Assembly (NCBI GenBank): GCA_017607445.1
Contig: JAEVHH010000004.1
Location: 4,030,001-4,094,000 of the forward strand
Length of the DNA: 64,000 nt
Source: Histoplasma ohiense
Lineage: Eukaryota; Ascomycota; Eurotiomycetes; Onygenales; Ajellomycetaceae
Direction: 5' to 3'
Below are positions 45,467 to 58,173 of this stretch, one piece after another. Each line of letters starts with the position of its first letter. Within the stretch, counting starts at the first letter, position 1. The notes below the pieces were generated by a model that was not told where the DNA came from, did not search any database, and saw only the letters and a program-made list of their open reading frames with translations. Both the position numbers and the translations under genes were made by a program.

Positions 45467-48400
45467 ATGTAATCGGTTCTGGAGGTATGGATAAGTATGG
45501 ATAAGTCGATTTTAGGATGCGCGGCTCTTTTTGGGTTATTCAAGTCTAGGACAGGCAGCCGTGGAATTGCCCATACGTATTGACGCAAGCTGAAGGCCGC
45601 CGCGCTCTTGTCTATTCTTTCTTTTTGATATATTTCCGTTCATCTCCACACAAGACCGCGAATTCGAAACGCCATGAAAGATTGGGAAGGCCCTCTTGAG
45701 ATATATTTGGGGAATATATATTCAAATAATACGTGGTATTAATTGAGATGCAACGTGCATATTATCTACACTGTTAAAGGTAAGTCAGGTCTATGCAGCC
45801 GATATAGCGGGAAATAGAGCTAAACTGATATGCCAGTATAATCAAACGCGAACGGTTCCTGTTCCAAATATGTTTCCAGCTACCCTCCTCTGCACATTGC
45901 CACTACTGTCAAGAGAAACCCATTCGCTAATTCTCTTTATCTGAGCCACGGACATCACAATCCAGAATTTTCCTAACCTTGATAATGCATTGATATAAAC
46001 CAGGGTCTGGTTCTCTTTTCATCAGCAATTGTGTCAACAAAAAGATCTCGATCAGTAGAGTCGATCTTCGGCTTCTGACTTTTGATAGCGGAATACTTTT
46101 GACACCTTCAACCAATCATTTCCCAGTGCAGTATAAAAACAACAAAGACAGTTAAATGTTCGTCGATGGACTTTGAACGAAAAATTTCATATTCTCTACA
46201 GGGCTCCTTGTGCACAAGCTCCAGCACGGATTCGTTTTCGATACAGGATGAGCTCCCATATCCTATATACATAGATTAACTCCTGAACTAGGCGTGATTG
46301 AGGACTTGTAACTGGAAACACTGGTCCATTTTCTGTACTTTGTAACAGTGGGAGCATAAGCCCCAATCGCAACATGAAGGAGGTAATATCGGCGATTACA
46401 AGGAGTTAAAAGTGAGACCTGCTTTCACTACACTTATATTCTTATCCTGTGGTCAATGTGACTCCACTGGAGAGATCAAGGACACCTCGGATACATACGT
46501 CGGAGATAATACACTCCAGCCGTATTCTCCTATTGTATTAACGGATTGACTGTATGTATATCTGGGAGTGCCCGGGGTCTTTATCGCACAGGATGCTCAC
46601 CAACAGCGGAGAAAATACGGCTTCAGTCGTGGAAGCAAATGCGGCGGCGAAAAATCAGGGAGCACTCAACATTTGTTGTTGCCGAACCGTCACTTTAGCG
46701 CTGCACTAGAAACTTGACGTGGATTCCTGCCATCCTTCTTGAACGGTGGAAGTTCCATCGGAGGGCAAGCCAGGGTAATCCCATACAATTACCACTGTCA
46801 CTAACTTCCCACTCTCTTCCCCATCATCCATCAACCCATGAACCAGAACCTAGGTACCCGTCGCTGGACTCCAATTTTATTCAAAAACCAGCCCAGGAGA
46901 GCACGCCTTTATCCAAATTGCAGTTTCTCTCCACACCAAGTTGGAGAGGTGCTCCGCTGGCCCCAATAGTGGTCTCCGTCACATCGAAGGATACGGAGCG
47001 AGCCCCTTTAAGAGATGGCAAGACCGCAGGGATATGATGTTTACTTCGTTAAGCTGGTACTTCAAAAGCTTCCATCTGTGTCATACAATCTGCAGCCAAG
47101 CAATCAGTCACATACTCTCGAAAACATTTTTTGGGTATCCCCCCATCCCCTCCATAATTCGTGTCATATGATGCCGCTGCTCCTCCACGGACGAGGGGTT
47201 AGAATGATTTACCAAACATGTTCCTACCCGCTTTCCACTAGTCCTACAACCAGATATACGGGGTAGCACGGGGGGCCTGGCCTTGTTATCCGATCTCCAG
47301 GAGGAGAAAACAAAGTAACAAACAACAGAGATAATCAAGATTTAACTTGTGACACTGGTGTTGTTTGAAACATGTTAAAAAACTGGATAGATAACTATTC
47401 TTAGCAGCAGCCCCTCCCGCGCCTGTTGATGGTGCCTGGTTTCGTTTCATCAGGCGAAGCGCATGATTGTCAAGACTTTATCAACTTCATACGGCTATGA
47501 ACAAGGCCTTTTTTTTTATTTTCTTTTTTTATTTTTTTTTTTTATTTTAAGCCAAGTAGTTGGAAAACATTCGAGAGATCAAAAGATGGCAAAAAGTGTT
47601 ATTTAGTTACTCCGTAGTCGAGCTGATGAGCTTCAATATTACAACGAAACAGAAAAAATTTTTCCAAACCAGTTGATACCAAGATTCCACTTTGCCAAAG
47701 CTAGCTAGCCTATTTAGCATCCATGGATGCGATGTGACTTGACACGGACATGGTCTCGGCCAAAGGATCTGGATTTACCACCAGGTCCCGTATCTGCACT
47801 GGGGGGGGGATAGCAAAGGTAGAAGAACCCCTAACCCGAACAAGACAAACGGAAAATGAAGCACCTCAGTTGGCGGGTGATGAACCTTCCTTTTTGTTTT
47901 TTCCGGGGTCGAGTCATGCATGGGGACATTGTAACGGCCAGGCGTTTTATGTGGATTTCTCTAACCGGAGTCATGAAGTGCAGAACTACCTGGGTCCAAA
48001 GAGAACGTTTAGGCATTAAACTTGCGCATCCGTTTTTGACATTCTTAGGAATCCCTTGATCTGATGACAGGCGGAATTGTTTGTTAGTATGGAACTTTAA
48101 GTCATGACAGCGATTTAAACAGAGTGAGTCTCCCTTGTGTATTACAGCATTCTCACTTGCTGCTTACCCCCTTCGATGTATGTACTGTACTAGTAGAAAA
48201 GCATGAAAAGCACAAGAGTGTATGTACTCAAGAGTATTGGCCGGTTTGACGAGGGTGGGATTTGGAACCTCTCTGGAGTATGGCCCCTTTTTTTCCACAC
48301 TGAAACCATTCCTGATATAGTTTGGATTCCTTGAATGTGGTGGATATCGAAACTAAGCCCTGCAGGATCGCATTGCCAATCCTACCCTATGTGCGATTAG

Positions 48401-51400
48401 TGGCTTCAGTGGCTTTAGTGGCTTAAGGGGACGTTAGGGAAACGTTAGGTGGCTCTGGATGACAGATTCGGCGCTCGGCACCAAGATGAACAAGTTCTCA
48501 TCGTCGTGTACGGAGGATGCGTGAAGTCGTTTGGCCTAACAATATTGTTGGACCTTGCTTGCGTAGCACCAAGGGTCAACGATAGGTGTGCCTGACGTGA
48601 GCCATAAAATCCATCTGACGATTTGGCAACCAAGGCACCCCTTTTGAACACACTTTTTGGTGGCGTCGACGAGGTCCGAGCTAGCTGGGGACCTTGAAAG
48701 GAAGGATTTTTCAAGGCTTTCCTCCGTTCACCTGATCCCTAGCGCTCTCTCCAACAGAATCGGCCTTTCTGCCTTCTTTCGGGTGGTTGCGACGGGGGGG
48801 ATCAGTTATGTGACGTCGGTGGATGAATCGGCGGCGAACTTTCCTTTTTCCTGCCGCTGCCTGAATTGCCGGATCGACGGAAAATTCTGGAAGAATTGGC
48901 TTTCCGTCCTCCGAGAGCCAATGGTGATATTGATCTCATTCACCTCCGTATATTATTTGACAATGGCTCATTGTATATAGTGGGATTAACTTGATTAAAA
49001 AAAAATAATAATAATAATAATAAAAAGGGCTCAAACATGGTCACAAACGGCGAACGCATGCGCAGAAGCTAAGATAGAGCTGTGACACCAAGTTTCAAGA
49101 CTCGAGTCAGATACGTTTCATTCAATAAGGGGCCGGCAAGGAGAGGAAAGAACTTGGTTCCAACGGATCAAAAACAAACATGATACAGAAAAGCTGTTGA
49201 AGTTATGGATGGACTCCATCAACTAGTTGGTTTAATGTGTTGCAAATCTTGAACTTTCAATAGCGATTGCCAAAACACACATCTCCACATATATCAAACG
49301 TGCTGTCGCAAATGAATGACGCATGTAGGCGTCAATCGCTCCATGAGCGCCCTCCTGTTTCCAGCCTATGCAATTATGTTTTGCATTTTGCATTTTGGGT
49401 TTTGGCTGAGTTCAGTTGGAAGGAATTTTTTTTTATAGTCATTCAAAGAATGCGCTGGGGAACGATTATACCGAGGGCTGTGGAAGCGCACGCTGTGGAG
49501 TTACTCGATTCCTTATTTAGGTTTTGGATGCAGGAACCTGCAACACCTCCTTACTATGCCATGCAATGCAATGCAATGCCATGCCACGCCATACTATATG
49601 ACGTTTCAATGGGTAGCTCGAATCCTGCTTTCTCCATGGCTGATCTTCATCCAAAAGTAAAGTCTTTGCTCTACAACAAATAATCGACTAAAAACCATCC
49701 TACGTAGCTCGAGATATGAGCTGACTGACATCTATGCGTCATACAAACCTAGAGCCGAAACAAACAATCCTTCAGGTCTCGGAACGAACGGGACAGAAAG
49801 AAAGAAAGAAAACACGTTGCTTTCGAGCACGAATTCTGATCAAAGAGAACCATGCTTTCCTGCAATGCCTCGGTCGGGGATTTAAGCAAGGAGATATAGC
49901 AGGCGTTGTACAGCGTTCGCAGACGGAGAAGTGCAGTGCAGCGCAGCGCAGCACAGGACATGGCATGATTGTGGGCCTCGTGGGACCTGCAGCAGGCATT
50001 GGAAGTACCACTGGCGACGGGTACATAGAGCTAGCTAGCTATGGGTTTACATAGGCACTAAAGATAGCGCACTTTTCATGTACTGTGCAATATCGGACCT
50101 GAGGTTGATCCTGGATTAAAAATGTAGAAAGTGAAAAAAAAAAAAGAGGAAGCAGATGAATCATTCAGCGAGTGGGCATTGAACTATAAAACACCAATAG
50201 TTTATAAAACTGGGTTTTGTTGAAACTCCATGAAACTCGGTTAACCACGAATGCGATGAATGTCTTGTACGTGCTACGTATGTTACTGTACGTCCAGTCA
50301 TTGCATGTACATGTACCTTCATGTGAGCGTCAAAGCTGGCACACGTTTTTCTATTCCTCCTGTTTTCTTTCTCGAATCCAGGTACAGAAGCAAGAGCAGA
50401 AAACGCTCCCTTTGTTCTTTCATGGGACCTGCATGGCTGCATTGCTACATGCTGCATACCACATCCCGCATACCGAATGCCGAACACAACACCTTACCTA
50501 CTGCAGCCTGCACCAAGCCGGAAGAATATTCCGCGCGTGGAAGATATGGATATGGATCAAATTACTTTCGATATAGGTAGGGTCAAGGACATCGGGAGCA
50601 AGTGGGGCTGATGGGGCCAGCTGGGGCTGATGGGGCTGATGGGGGGAAACAAGTACTGAAGGTTGAAATCGACAACTTTGGCTTTGCGTTTGTTACATCT
50701 GTTGAATCCTCCCCATCTAGGGGTTGCATATGTAACAGTGGGGGATAATGGTTGGTTGGCTGGTTGCCTGGCAATAGTTAATGTGAACTCCTGAGGTCTG
50801 GATGGCAACTCTTCAAAATCCCATATTCCATACTTTATTATTTCGTTTCCCCCATCTTTGAACTTCTAGTGAGTTAGATAACTTAAACTTCTGCAGATCC
50901 GAACTGATCGACATGTTTGACGGCAAGGGGTCGGTGGGTTTTGTTGAGCTTAAACGGACCACAGGCAGGCAGGTCTGGCTTCAGCGCCAAAAGAAATGAG
51001 AAGGGAAGGGAGAAAATAGCGTTGATTTGAATCTGTGCTCAATTGAACTCAATAAAGGAGAGAACAAGAGTAGCTGGGGGAAGGTACATGTACATACTCC
51101 GTACATAGCTTCACAATGAGCTGGACAAATGAAGAATTTGGCTTAGTTAATAACTAAGCGAATGAAGTCTGCTAAATAAGACCTTGTTTTGCAGAAGTGC
51201 AGATATCCTAGGTTCCATTTAACGGATAAACCCTTGAATATCAGTAGCGTCCTGCAGGGCATAAATTGTTGGGTAAGGGGACACTGCTGTCAAAAGAAAG
51301 AAAAGAAAGGAAGTAAATCCTTAGAACAATGTATCATCCGCGGCCTGCTGCACATAGCAAAAGAAACTTTCCTTCCTCTCCTAGGGGGAGTACGGATTAA

Positions 51401-54400
51401 CACTGTTTGGTTGACCCATACGCCTCGCCTCCTATTGTCAGGGGGAGGTAGCATTTTTTTTTTTTTTTTTCATGTGCAGCATAGCATAGCATAGCTAGCG
51501 ATTCCGTAGGACAGGAAAAGCCTCTCCGGGACCCTGGGATGACACCGCTGACTTAGACTATTTGAGGAGCTACTGGTGTAACTAATTTCTCTGACCCAAA
51601 GCAAGACGCTGCTTGGGGAGGCTGGCATTGTCAAGGCAGTATACATCCACTTTTTTTTTTATTATGTACTATGAACTATATATATTGGACCGCTGCATGG
51701 TATGGATACGCCATATTTGACCTTGTGAACTTGATTTCATGAGTCTTTGATGATTATGGTAAGTATTCCGGCACCAAACTTGGTGGCGATAAGTTTACAG
51801 AACATAAATAGACAACCCTGGCGGACTACCCTTCTCAATCCCTGTAATAACAACGAGATAAACAGTTGATTGATGCGGCTTATCCAATCCATAACTATAT
51901 GCGCATCAACTACTGGCAGGGGAACCCAGAAAGAAACCAAACCAGATATCCCTGGCATGAGGATTACGCAATATGCAGTAGAGCAGAAGTGCAGCACCAT
52001 GGAGAAAAAAGGTTCACGGTGTAAATGCTATCTACTAGCGACTATCTGATCCAAGCCTGTATGTACAGTACAACCATGTTCCTCCCACCCCCCTACCTAT
52101 TATTTTCTCCCTGGACTTATCAGATTGCCAGACTAACCTGCAGAATGAATTAGTCTTTTTTCCTTTCTTTTCGGGTTGCTGTGTATATGTGTACGCTGTA
52201 TGTGTTAGTTATTATCGAGCAATGGATCCCTCCCTGCTTGATGGTATAAATATGCAATAATGCGATTTAGACTAGGTTAGTAGCAAGGAACAATTTTTGT
52301 AGCGAATAAGAAACGGATATGAGATAGAATAATACTTACTACTTGATTGTGTGAGGTTTTGTTTTCCTTTTTTTTCTTCGTATTTATATCAATTGATATT
52401 TATTTTTTTATTTTTTTTTATTTTTTTTAATTTTTTTTTTTCATATTCAGATCATGACTGACAGCTGCCGGGTCAGTTCACATAATTCCCGACATGAACT
52501 AGATTTGACAACTGACCGCCCACTGCAGGAAAAAGAAAAAGAGGATCTAGAATTATTGAATCTGGCCCTCATGACGTTTTCTCTTTTTTCTTCTTTCTTT
52601 CTTCACTTTTTTGTTCTGACTAGGATGATGGTTGCCGAGGTACATGTACATGTATGTACATGGCACAGCGCACACCATGGTACAGTACATTATGGAGGGT
52701 GAATCGGGCTTCGCCCCCAAACGGCGCCACGAGGGACGACATACATATACAGGCGCAGTTTATACATAAGTCATGGGTAGTTATAAATATATTAATATAT
52801 CTAGTAGAAACATATATATATGTTAGCATGTTCTTAAGGAGTGTAGTATTGAAAAGGGACCATACCTCAGCTGACAACATACTAGTCTCTCTCTTCTGCC
52901 AAGCCAGCCGGCACTTGTGCCTGCTCCTGCTCACCTGCTGCACCTGTTTGCCCAACTTGCAACTGAGTCCGGGGATTGATTGGCCGAAACTCCAGGCAAG
53001 ACAACCACGATCCGGCTAGCTGCTTACGGCCAGACACGCTTCTTACCAGGTTTCAAGGGTGTGGGGGGTGCCCCAAGGTTCCAGTCAGCAGCAGCCGGGC
53101 AGCGTGGGCCTTGCGCGGACTCGGCTGCGTTGAGACTAGCAGCCCGGGCCTGCCAGTGTGTGGTTCCTGGTTCCCGTGCCTGGAGTCGTCTCAACCAGTC
53201 CAAGGACCTGCCAGTCTTGGTCGTTGGTGTCTGGCAGCTGTTTGGCAGCTGTTTGGCAGCTGTTTGGTTGCTGTTTGGCTGCCCTGCGCCAGTGCCGTTG
53301 TTGTGTAGTGGAGTGTGGTGTGGTGTGGTGTGGTGTGGTGCTTGGTGCTGGTGCTGGTGCTGTGTGGTGTGTGTACTCCGTAGTGTGGTGTGGTGTGGTG
53401 TGGTGTGGTTTGGGTGTGTGGTGCTCACCTCACTCTCTTCTTCTCCCACTCCTCTCCTCTCTTCCTTCTCCTCCCCTCCATCCTCCTCTCCTCCCAAACA
53501 TATACTGGTCGTCTTTTTCTTTCATTTATTTCCTTTTTACCCCTATCGTCTGTCTGCTTACCCCCTCCAAACCCCTGGATTACAGTCCGTTCACTCCTTC
53601 ACGGCTTTCCAACCACGCTCCTTCAGCTTTGATTCCTTCTTTATTCTGCTTCTTGTCTTCTTCTGTTCGCCCTTTAGCCGACTACTTTCGTTCACCACTA
53701 AGGACCTATCTCGTATATTACACACACACATATATAGATATCGATATCGATATATCCATATATATCAAGATATACAAAACAGAGACCCTCCCTAGCCCAT
53801 GCGGCTGCTTTCCTTCGAACCCCTTGCCACTGCCACGCTGCCTTGGTCCAGCTTTTTCGACTTTATTGACTTCTTCGACTTCTTCCCTTCGATTTAACTA
53901 CACTCATCGACGAGGGCCGGGACATAATCAACCGTGAGGGAGGCGATCCATCCATCTCTTATCACCTGGTGGTTCGGCTGGTTGCGCCTGGATCGAGAGC
54001 AATCTTCGTCCCAGAACTCCATCAAAACATCATATCCCTTCGCTTCTATCCTCTTCTTCTTTTTCTTCTTTTTTTTTTTTTTAGAAGCTCGAGTAATCCC
54101 ATTCACTCGTTTTATCCATTATTTATTCATACACTCATTTGAAACGGGCGAAGAAAAAAATACGCTTCGATTCTTCTTGCTTCGCTTTTTTTTTTCATTC
54201 TTCAAGTCACTCCTTTACCATCGTTATTACATCTTTTCGACCAGATATATCCGTTCATTACGTCCCCTCCTTTTCCCTCCTTTCCCCCTCTTTCGAGCTT
54301 GACGCCTCGAGGATTATCTTTCTACGAATTGACGACCCATTCGCATCTGTCGACCGGCTCGCGACAGCATTTTCCCCATTAGACCTGCCCAAATATTCTA

Positions 54401-54436
54401 TCTGCTCCTGCATTATATACATCTCCATTGCTAGTC
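45467..54436. other. About 9 kb without a supported gene, upstream of the homeobox gene
   Basis: Base composition is moderate, CpGs are present and it does not look like the decayed transposon island. Open frames up to about 270 codons at 52,980-53,937 come from overlapping low-complexity sequence (tgtgg arrays, pyrimidine tracts) and lack motifs. Simple repeats: an ata run at 49005-49025, atgcaatgcaatgc at 49560-49585, ggggctgat units at 50605-50650, T-rich runs at 47510-47545 and 52370-52442, ctgtttggcag units at 53239-53282 and tgtgg units at 53312-53410. Part is probably the long leader of the homeobox gene. Confidence 0.5.
53239..53412 (+). repeat. Tandem ctgtttggcag units and tgtgg arrays
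   Basis: Five near-exact 11-bp units of ctgtttggcag at 53239-53282 are followed by tgtgg pentanucleotide arrays at 53312-53340 and 53383-53412. They lie about 1 kb upstream of the homeobox start codon, possibly in its transcribed leader. Confidence 0.75.
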
Positions 54437-56738
54437 ATGACTTCGACTACAGAGTCCGTGGCCACGTCTATCACAGCCACAGCCATGACAGCACACAATG
54501 GAACTACCAACGATGTCAATTCAACGAGTGGCGTGACTCCAGACAATACCACTTCCGCAATCTCAACTCCCTCCCCATCTTCCACCAGTGCCTCTGCAGT
54601 ATCGGGATCCTCTGCAACTCAGAACCGCGCATCAATCCGTCGCCCACCGCGAAAAAGTACCTTGACGCAGCAACAGAAGAACCAGAAACGCCAGCGCGCA
54701 ACGCAGGATCAACTGGTTACCCTTGAAACGGAGTTCAATAAGAATCCAACACCGACAGCTGCTGTGCGCGAGAGGATTGCTGAGGAGATCAATATGACTG
54801 AGCGGTCGGTTCAGATTTGGTTTCAAAATCGGTAGGATCCCCGCCCTGATATACAAAATATAGCATTTTTGCTCTGTTGTGAGACAGTGTTTCCTGAGAT
54901 GGATGGAGCTAACTTGATAGTGTAGACGTGCTAAGATCAAAATGATTGCCAAAAAAGGCATCGAGACTGGTGAAGACTGTGATGCCATTCCCGAATCGAT
55001 GCGCCAATATCTTGCCCTCCATTTTGATACTTCAAAGGCTCACGCACGCAACTTATTTGATAGATACCCCGGATATGGACCCAACGAGATGCATGAGCCT
55101 CCTGTCTCGTCTGGCAAAATCGTTATCCACCACTTCGCATGTCGTTCCCTCAGAATTGGTACCTGGCGTCGTGTAGGCCAAAATGCCATGGACCTAGTGA
55201 TCTTCTATTCGCCTGAGAAGTCTTGCATGACATACTATATAAATAACGATTCTGCAGGGTATAAGATCGAATACCCATTCTCTTACATCAAGAATATTGT
55301 CTTGGAATCTGGCGACCCAGGTCCGAATGCTGATGGCACTCCACCGAAGCCTGGAGGACTGGTTATCGAACTCAATCGTCCTCCAAATTTCTATATGGAC
55401 TCATCAAACTCGGGCGGATTTTACCAATGCAGGGATTTCACTGAGGATCAACAGGCTACCAAGTCAATGATTCATTATCTAGGCGGTCACCCGAAAGTTC
55501 TCAGTGTTCAATTAGCGAAACTGGTATCGCTTGAGTCATTCCAAAATCGTCTGATGCAGTATGATTTCAGCGGATTCGCTGTGTCAGCTCCTGTTTCTCC
55601 GCACATCGTTCACAGACCGGCTTCGCAGCCAAACCATCTAGCTAGGCCCAATTCATCCATGTATCAGGAGAATAATAACCAATTCGGAATGAACTTACAT
55701 CCTGGTCGGGGTCATAAACGGCAACGAAGCCGGTCTGTTCCCGTGCCAGTTGACTTTGCTGCCATGGGCTACCATGTGCCTTCATTCCACATCCAACAAT
55801 CCCATCCCTCAGCACAGCAGTTCAACCCAGACCCTAACATCTTCGCACCCATCCCGCAGAGCCGCATGCCACATATTCCGCCTGTCAGTGATGACATGCG
55901 GATAGATGCCCCGCCCGGCTATGCCATGGACTTTCAACCCTATCCCATGTCTGCAACGACAACGACACACACTGCGACAACACCTGCGACCTCGGAATTC
56001 GCCAATCCACCTTTCTTCGCTACAGCTGCACCAGCAGACCAGAAGCCGATTCAGATGCAAACTCACCAGCAACAGCCTAACACTTCCACGCAGCTACTAG
56101 GATCACCATATAGCCTTCCCTTCCTCTCACCGTCTCCAATGGTTGATGCCCCAAATATGATGCCTCAACAGCAACAACACTCTCCCTCACCATTATCACA
56201 TGTCAGCCACGTCGCTACCGAACCAATGATCGCGGACCAATCTCCACCCTCCGTGACAAAACTGCAACTCAATCCCTCCCCTACGCCTTCTGCGGATGAC
56301 TTGTTCTCTCTCCCCCTTGCTGACCATGACGCCAAACAAGGCAACGACGAACATATGGCCGGTATGCCTGGTCTTGGTCCTGTTGGTGTTGTAGGTGAAG
56401 ACGGCAGCGATGATGCTGCAGGTATGCTATTGAGCGAGATGTACTCGAAGCAAGATCTTAATCAAAATCACGATCATAATAATCAGGACATGTCCATGTC
56501 CATGCCGATGTCTATGCCTATACCTATGCACCATGACCACTCGCCGCCAATGGAGATGGATGACGATAGTTTCGTGCTTGCGTTGCAAGGGTTTGGGGCT
56601 GACCATGATCACCGACAACAGCAGCAACATGGCCTTGGTCACTCACCACCAAATGAGAGTGTTGTCGATTACCATGGTATGCTCCCGTTTGACACTGTGG
56701 ATCCGAGCTCCCTTGCTGTGACAGCTGCGGAGGCTTGA
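54437..56738 (+). CDS. Homeobox transcription factor, HOY1/HTF1-type (735 aa)
   Basis: Exons 54437-54831 and 54926-56738 with one 94-bp intron that splits the homeodomain just after WFQNR. The ATG at 54437 begins MTSTTESVA. After a Ser/Thr-rich start, a basic homeodomain spans about residues 83-142, including WFQNRRAK. It is followed by a conserved region (about 155-275: [39 protein letters not shown]) seen in HOY1-like fungal factors. The remaining about 400 residues are Gln/Pro/Ser/His-rich with Met-Pro repeats ([14 protein letters not shown]), a likely activation region. Relatives control hyphal growth (Yarrowia HOY1) and conidium formation (Magnaporthe and Fusarium HTF1/HOX2). The same role here is inference. 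Confidence 0.85.
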
Positions 56739-58173
56739 ATTGAACAAAACACGAGCAGAGAGGTCTTGGTGAATTCAAGTTACGGCCGAATATTTTCTTT
56801 ACTTTTTATTTTTCTGATACTTTTTCTCTTTTGTTTCTTTTCAGATTTGGAAATGGCGAATTCGCAGATTTTGTATGGCTTTATATGTTCTGTTGATTAT
56901 TTTGATATATATTCTTTTCTTGTTTTTTGTTCCAAATTGCCAATTGCATCGTTTCCTCTCACGCTCAACTCGGGTTTTCTCTTTTTATATTCTTTTTTCC
57001 TTTGACTGGTTTCATTGAGCCTGTTCTTTTTTTATTGTTTTTCCTTTTCTTTTTGGCTCTTACGTTTCAGTTTACTCACCATGCTGAGTTTACTTTTATC
57101 TTCTATTAACTATTGTCATTCTTCTTCCTCCGTTTCCCCCCTCGCAAGTTATAACTTGTAAGGGACCAAACTTGCATTCAACATCATTCCTCTCCTCTCA
57201 ACCGATCAGTCAATTGGCTGGCCTACCTATCAACCGACCAAGCAACCGACCATGTACTTCACCCTTTCCAAATCCATTACCCGCATGCTTCTTTCTTCAT
57301 CCCAACTCGCTAAGTCCTTATTTACTTACAAATCTCAGTAATGTTTTTACTTTATTATTTATTTATTTCCTATTTTTACTTTTTAAGAACTTCTCCAATG
57401 ATTACTATTATTTGTTTTTCTCTCTTCCCATTCTATCCGTTTAATTTATTATCAAATACACAGGGCGGGTTTCCCTGTTTTTCTTCCTTCTGATTCTTTG
57501 GGTTGAACAAGAGCATCAACAACGCCAATTAACAATAAATTACAATTTTTTTTATATTTATTAGTTATTTGTTTTTGATATATTCCTTGCATATTTTCTA
57601 GTATCTCTATTTGCAGTGGTATGCATCGCCACACCTGTGGTTTACTGAAACTGTTCTCCATACTTAAAAGCGGCTTCAGTGGTCTACTGTTGCACTCATC
57701 TTACCTATTCTCCGCTAACTCTCTTATACATATTATTTACTCTTGTTTTTCCTTTCTTTCTTTCTTTTTCCCCCCTCATTTTTCTGTTCTATTTTCATCC
57801 ATTTCATATATTTTTTTTCATTTGTTCTCCCTGCTTTACTATTATATTTATTTCCAACCAACATTGCAATTGCCATTGGCTTTACTTTTTGTTTGATGAG
57901 GTAGGGAAATGTAAGAGAACTTTTTTCGAGTTAACTATACACACATTAAATTTTTACAGATTTATTAAAAAAAAAAAAAAAAAAAAAAATTAAGGTAAAT
58001 GTGATTCAGAGGAACTCACTTGAGGATACAACCATTGAGCTTGATTCAGGCAAACCGCTCAACACGACGTTTTGAAGCGTTGGACTCCGGTTTCGGAGCA
58101 AGACACAGTTGGCCACCCTTCAGTCATTCTGTATGATGTTACGCTCTAAGTTACTTCCTCGATTTCTGCGCCC
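56739..58173. other. T-rich region downstream of the homeobox gene
   Basis: Long pyrimidine-rich stretches create spurious hydrophobic open frames on the plus strand (for example 56766-57109 and 57621-57993). A poly-A run lies at about 57966-57989. Probably 3' UTR plus spacer; no gene supported. Confidence 0.5.

Noticed and set aside
49267..49683. 138-codon plus-strand frame
   Set aside because: It contains an atgcaatgcaatgc simple repeat and has no recognisable domain; likely chance.
52980..53937. Overlapping open frames of 157-271 codons on both strands
   Set aside because: They arise from tgtgg arrays, ctgtttggcag units and pyrimidine tracts that lack stops; no domain, no codon pattern, and frames overlap each other on both strands.
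56766..57993. Hydrophobic plus-strand frames downstream of the homeobox gene
   Set aside because: They follow from T-rich sequence (Phe/Leu/Ser codons) in the probable 3' untranslated region.
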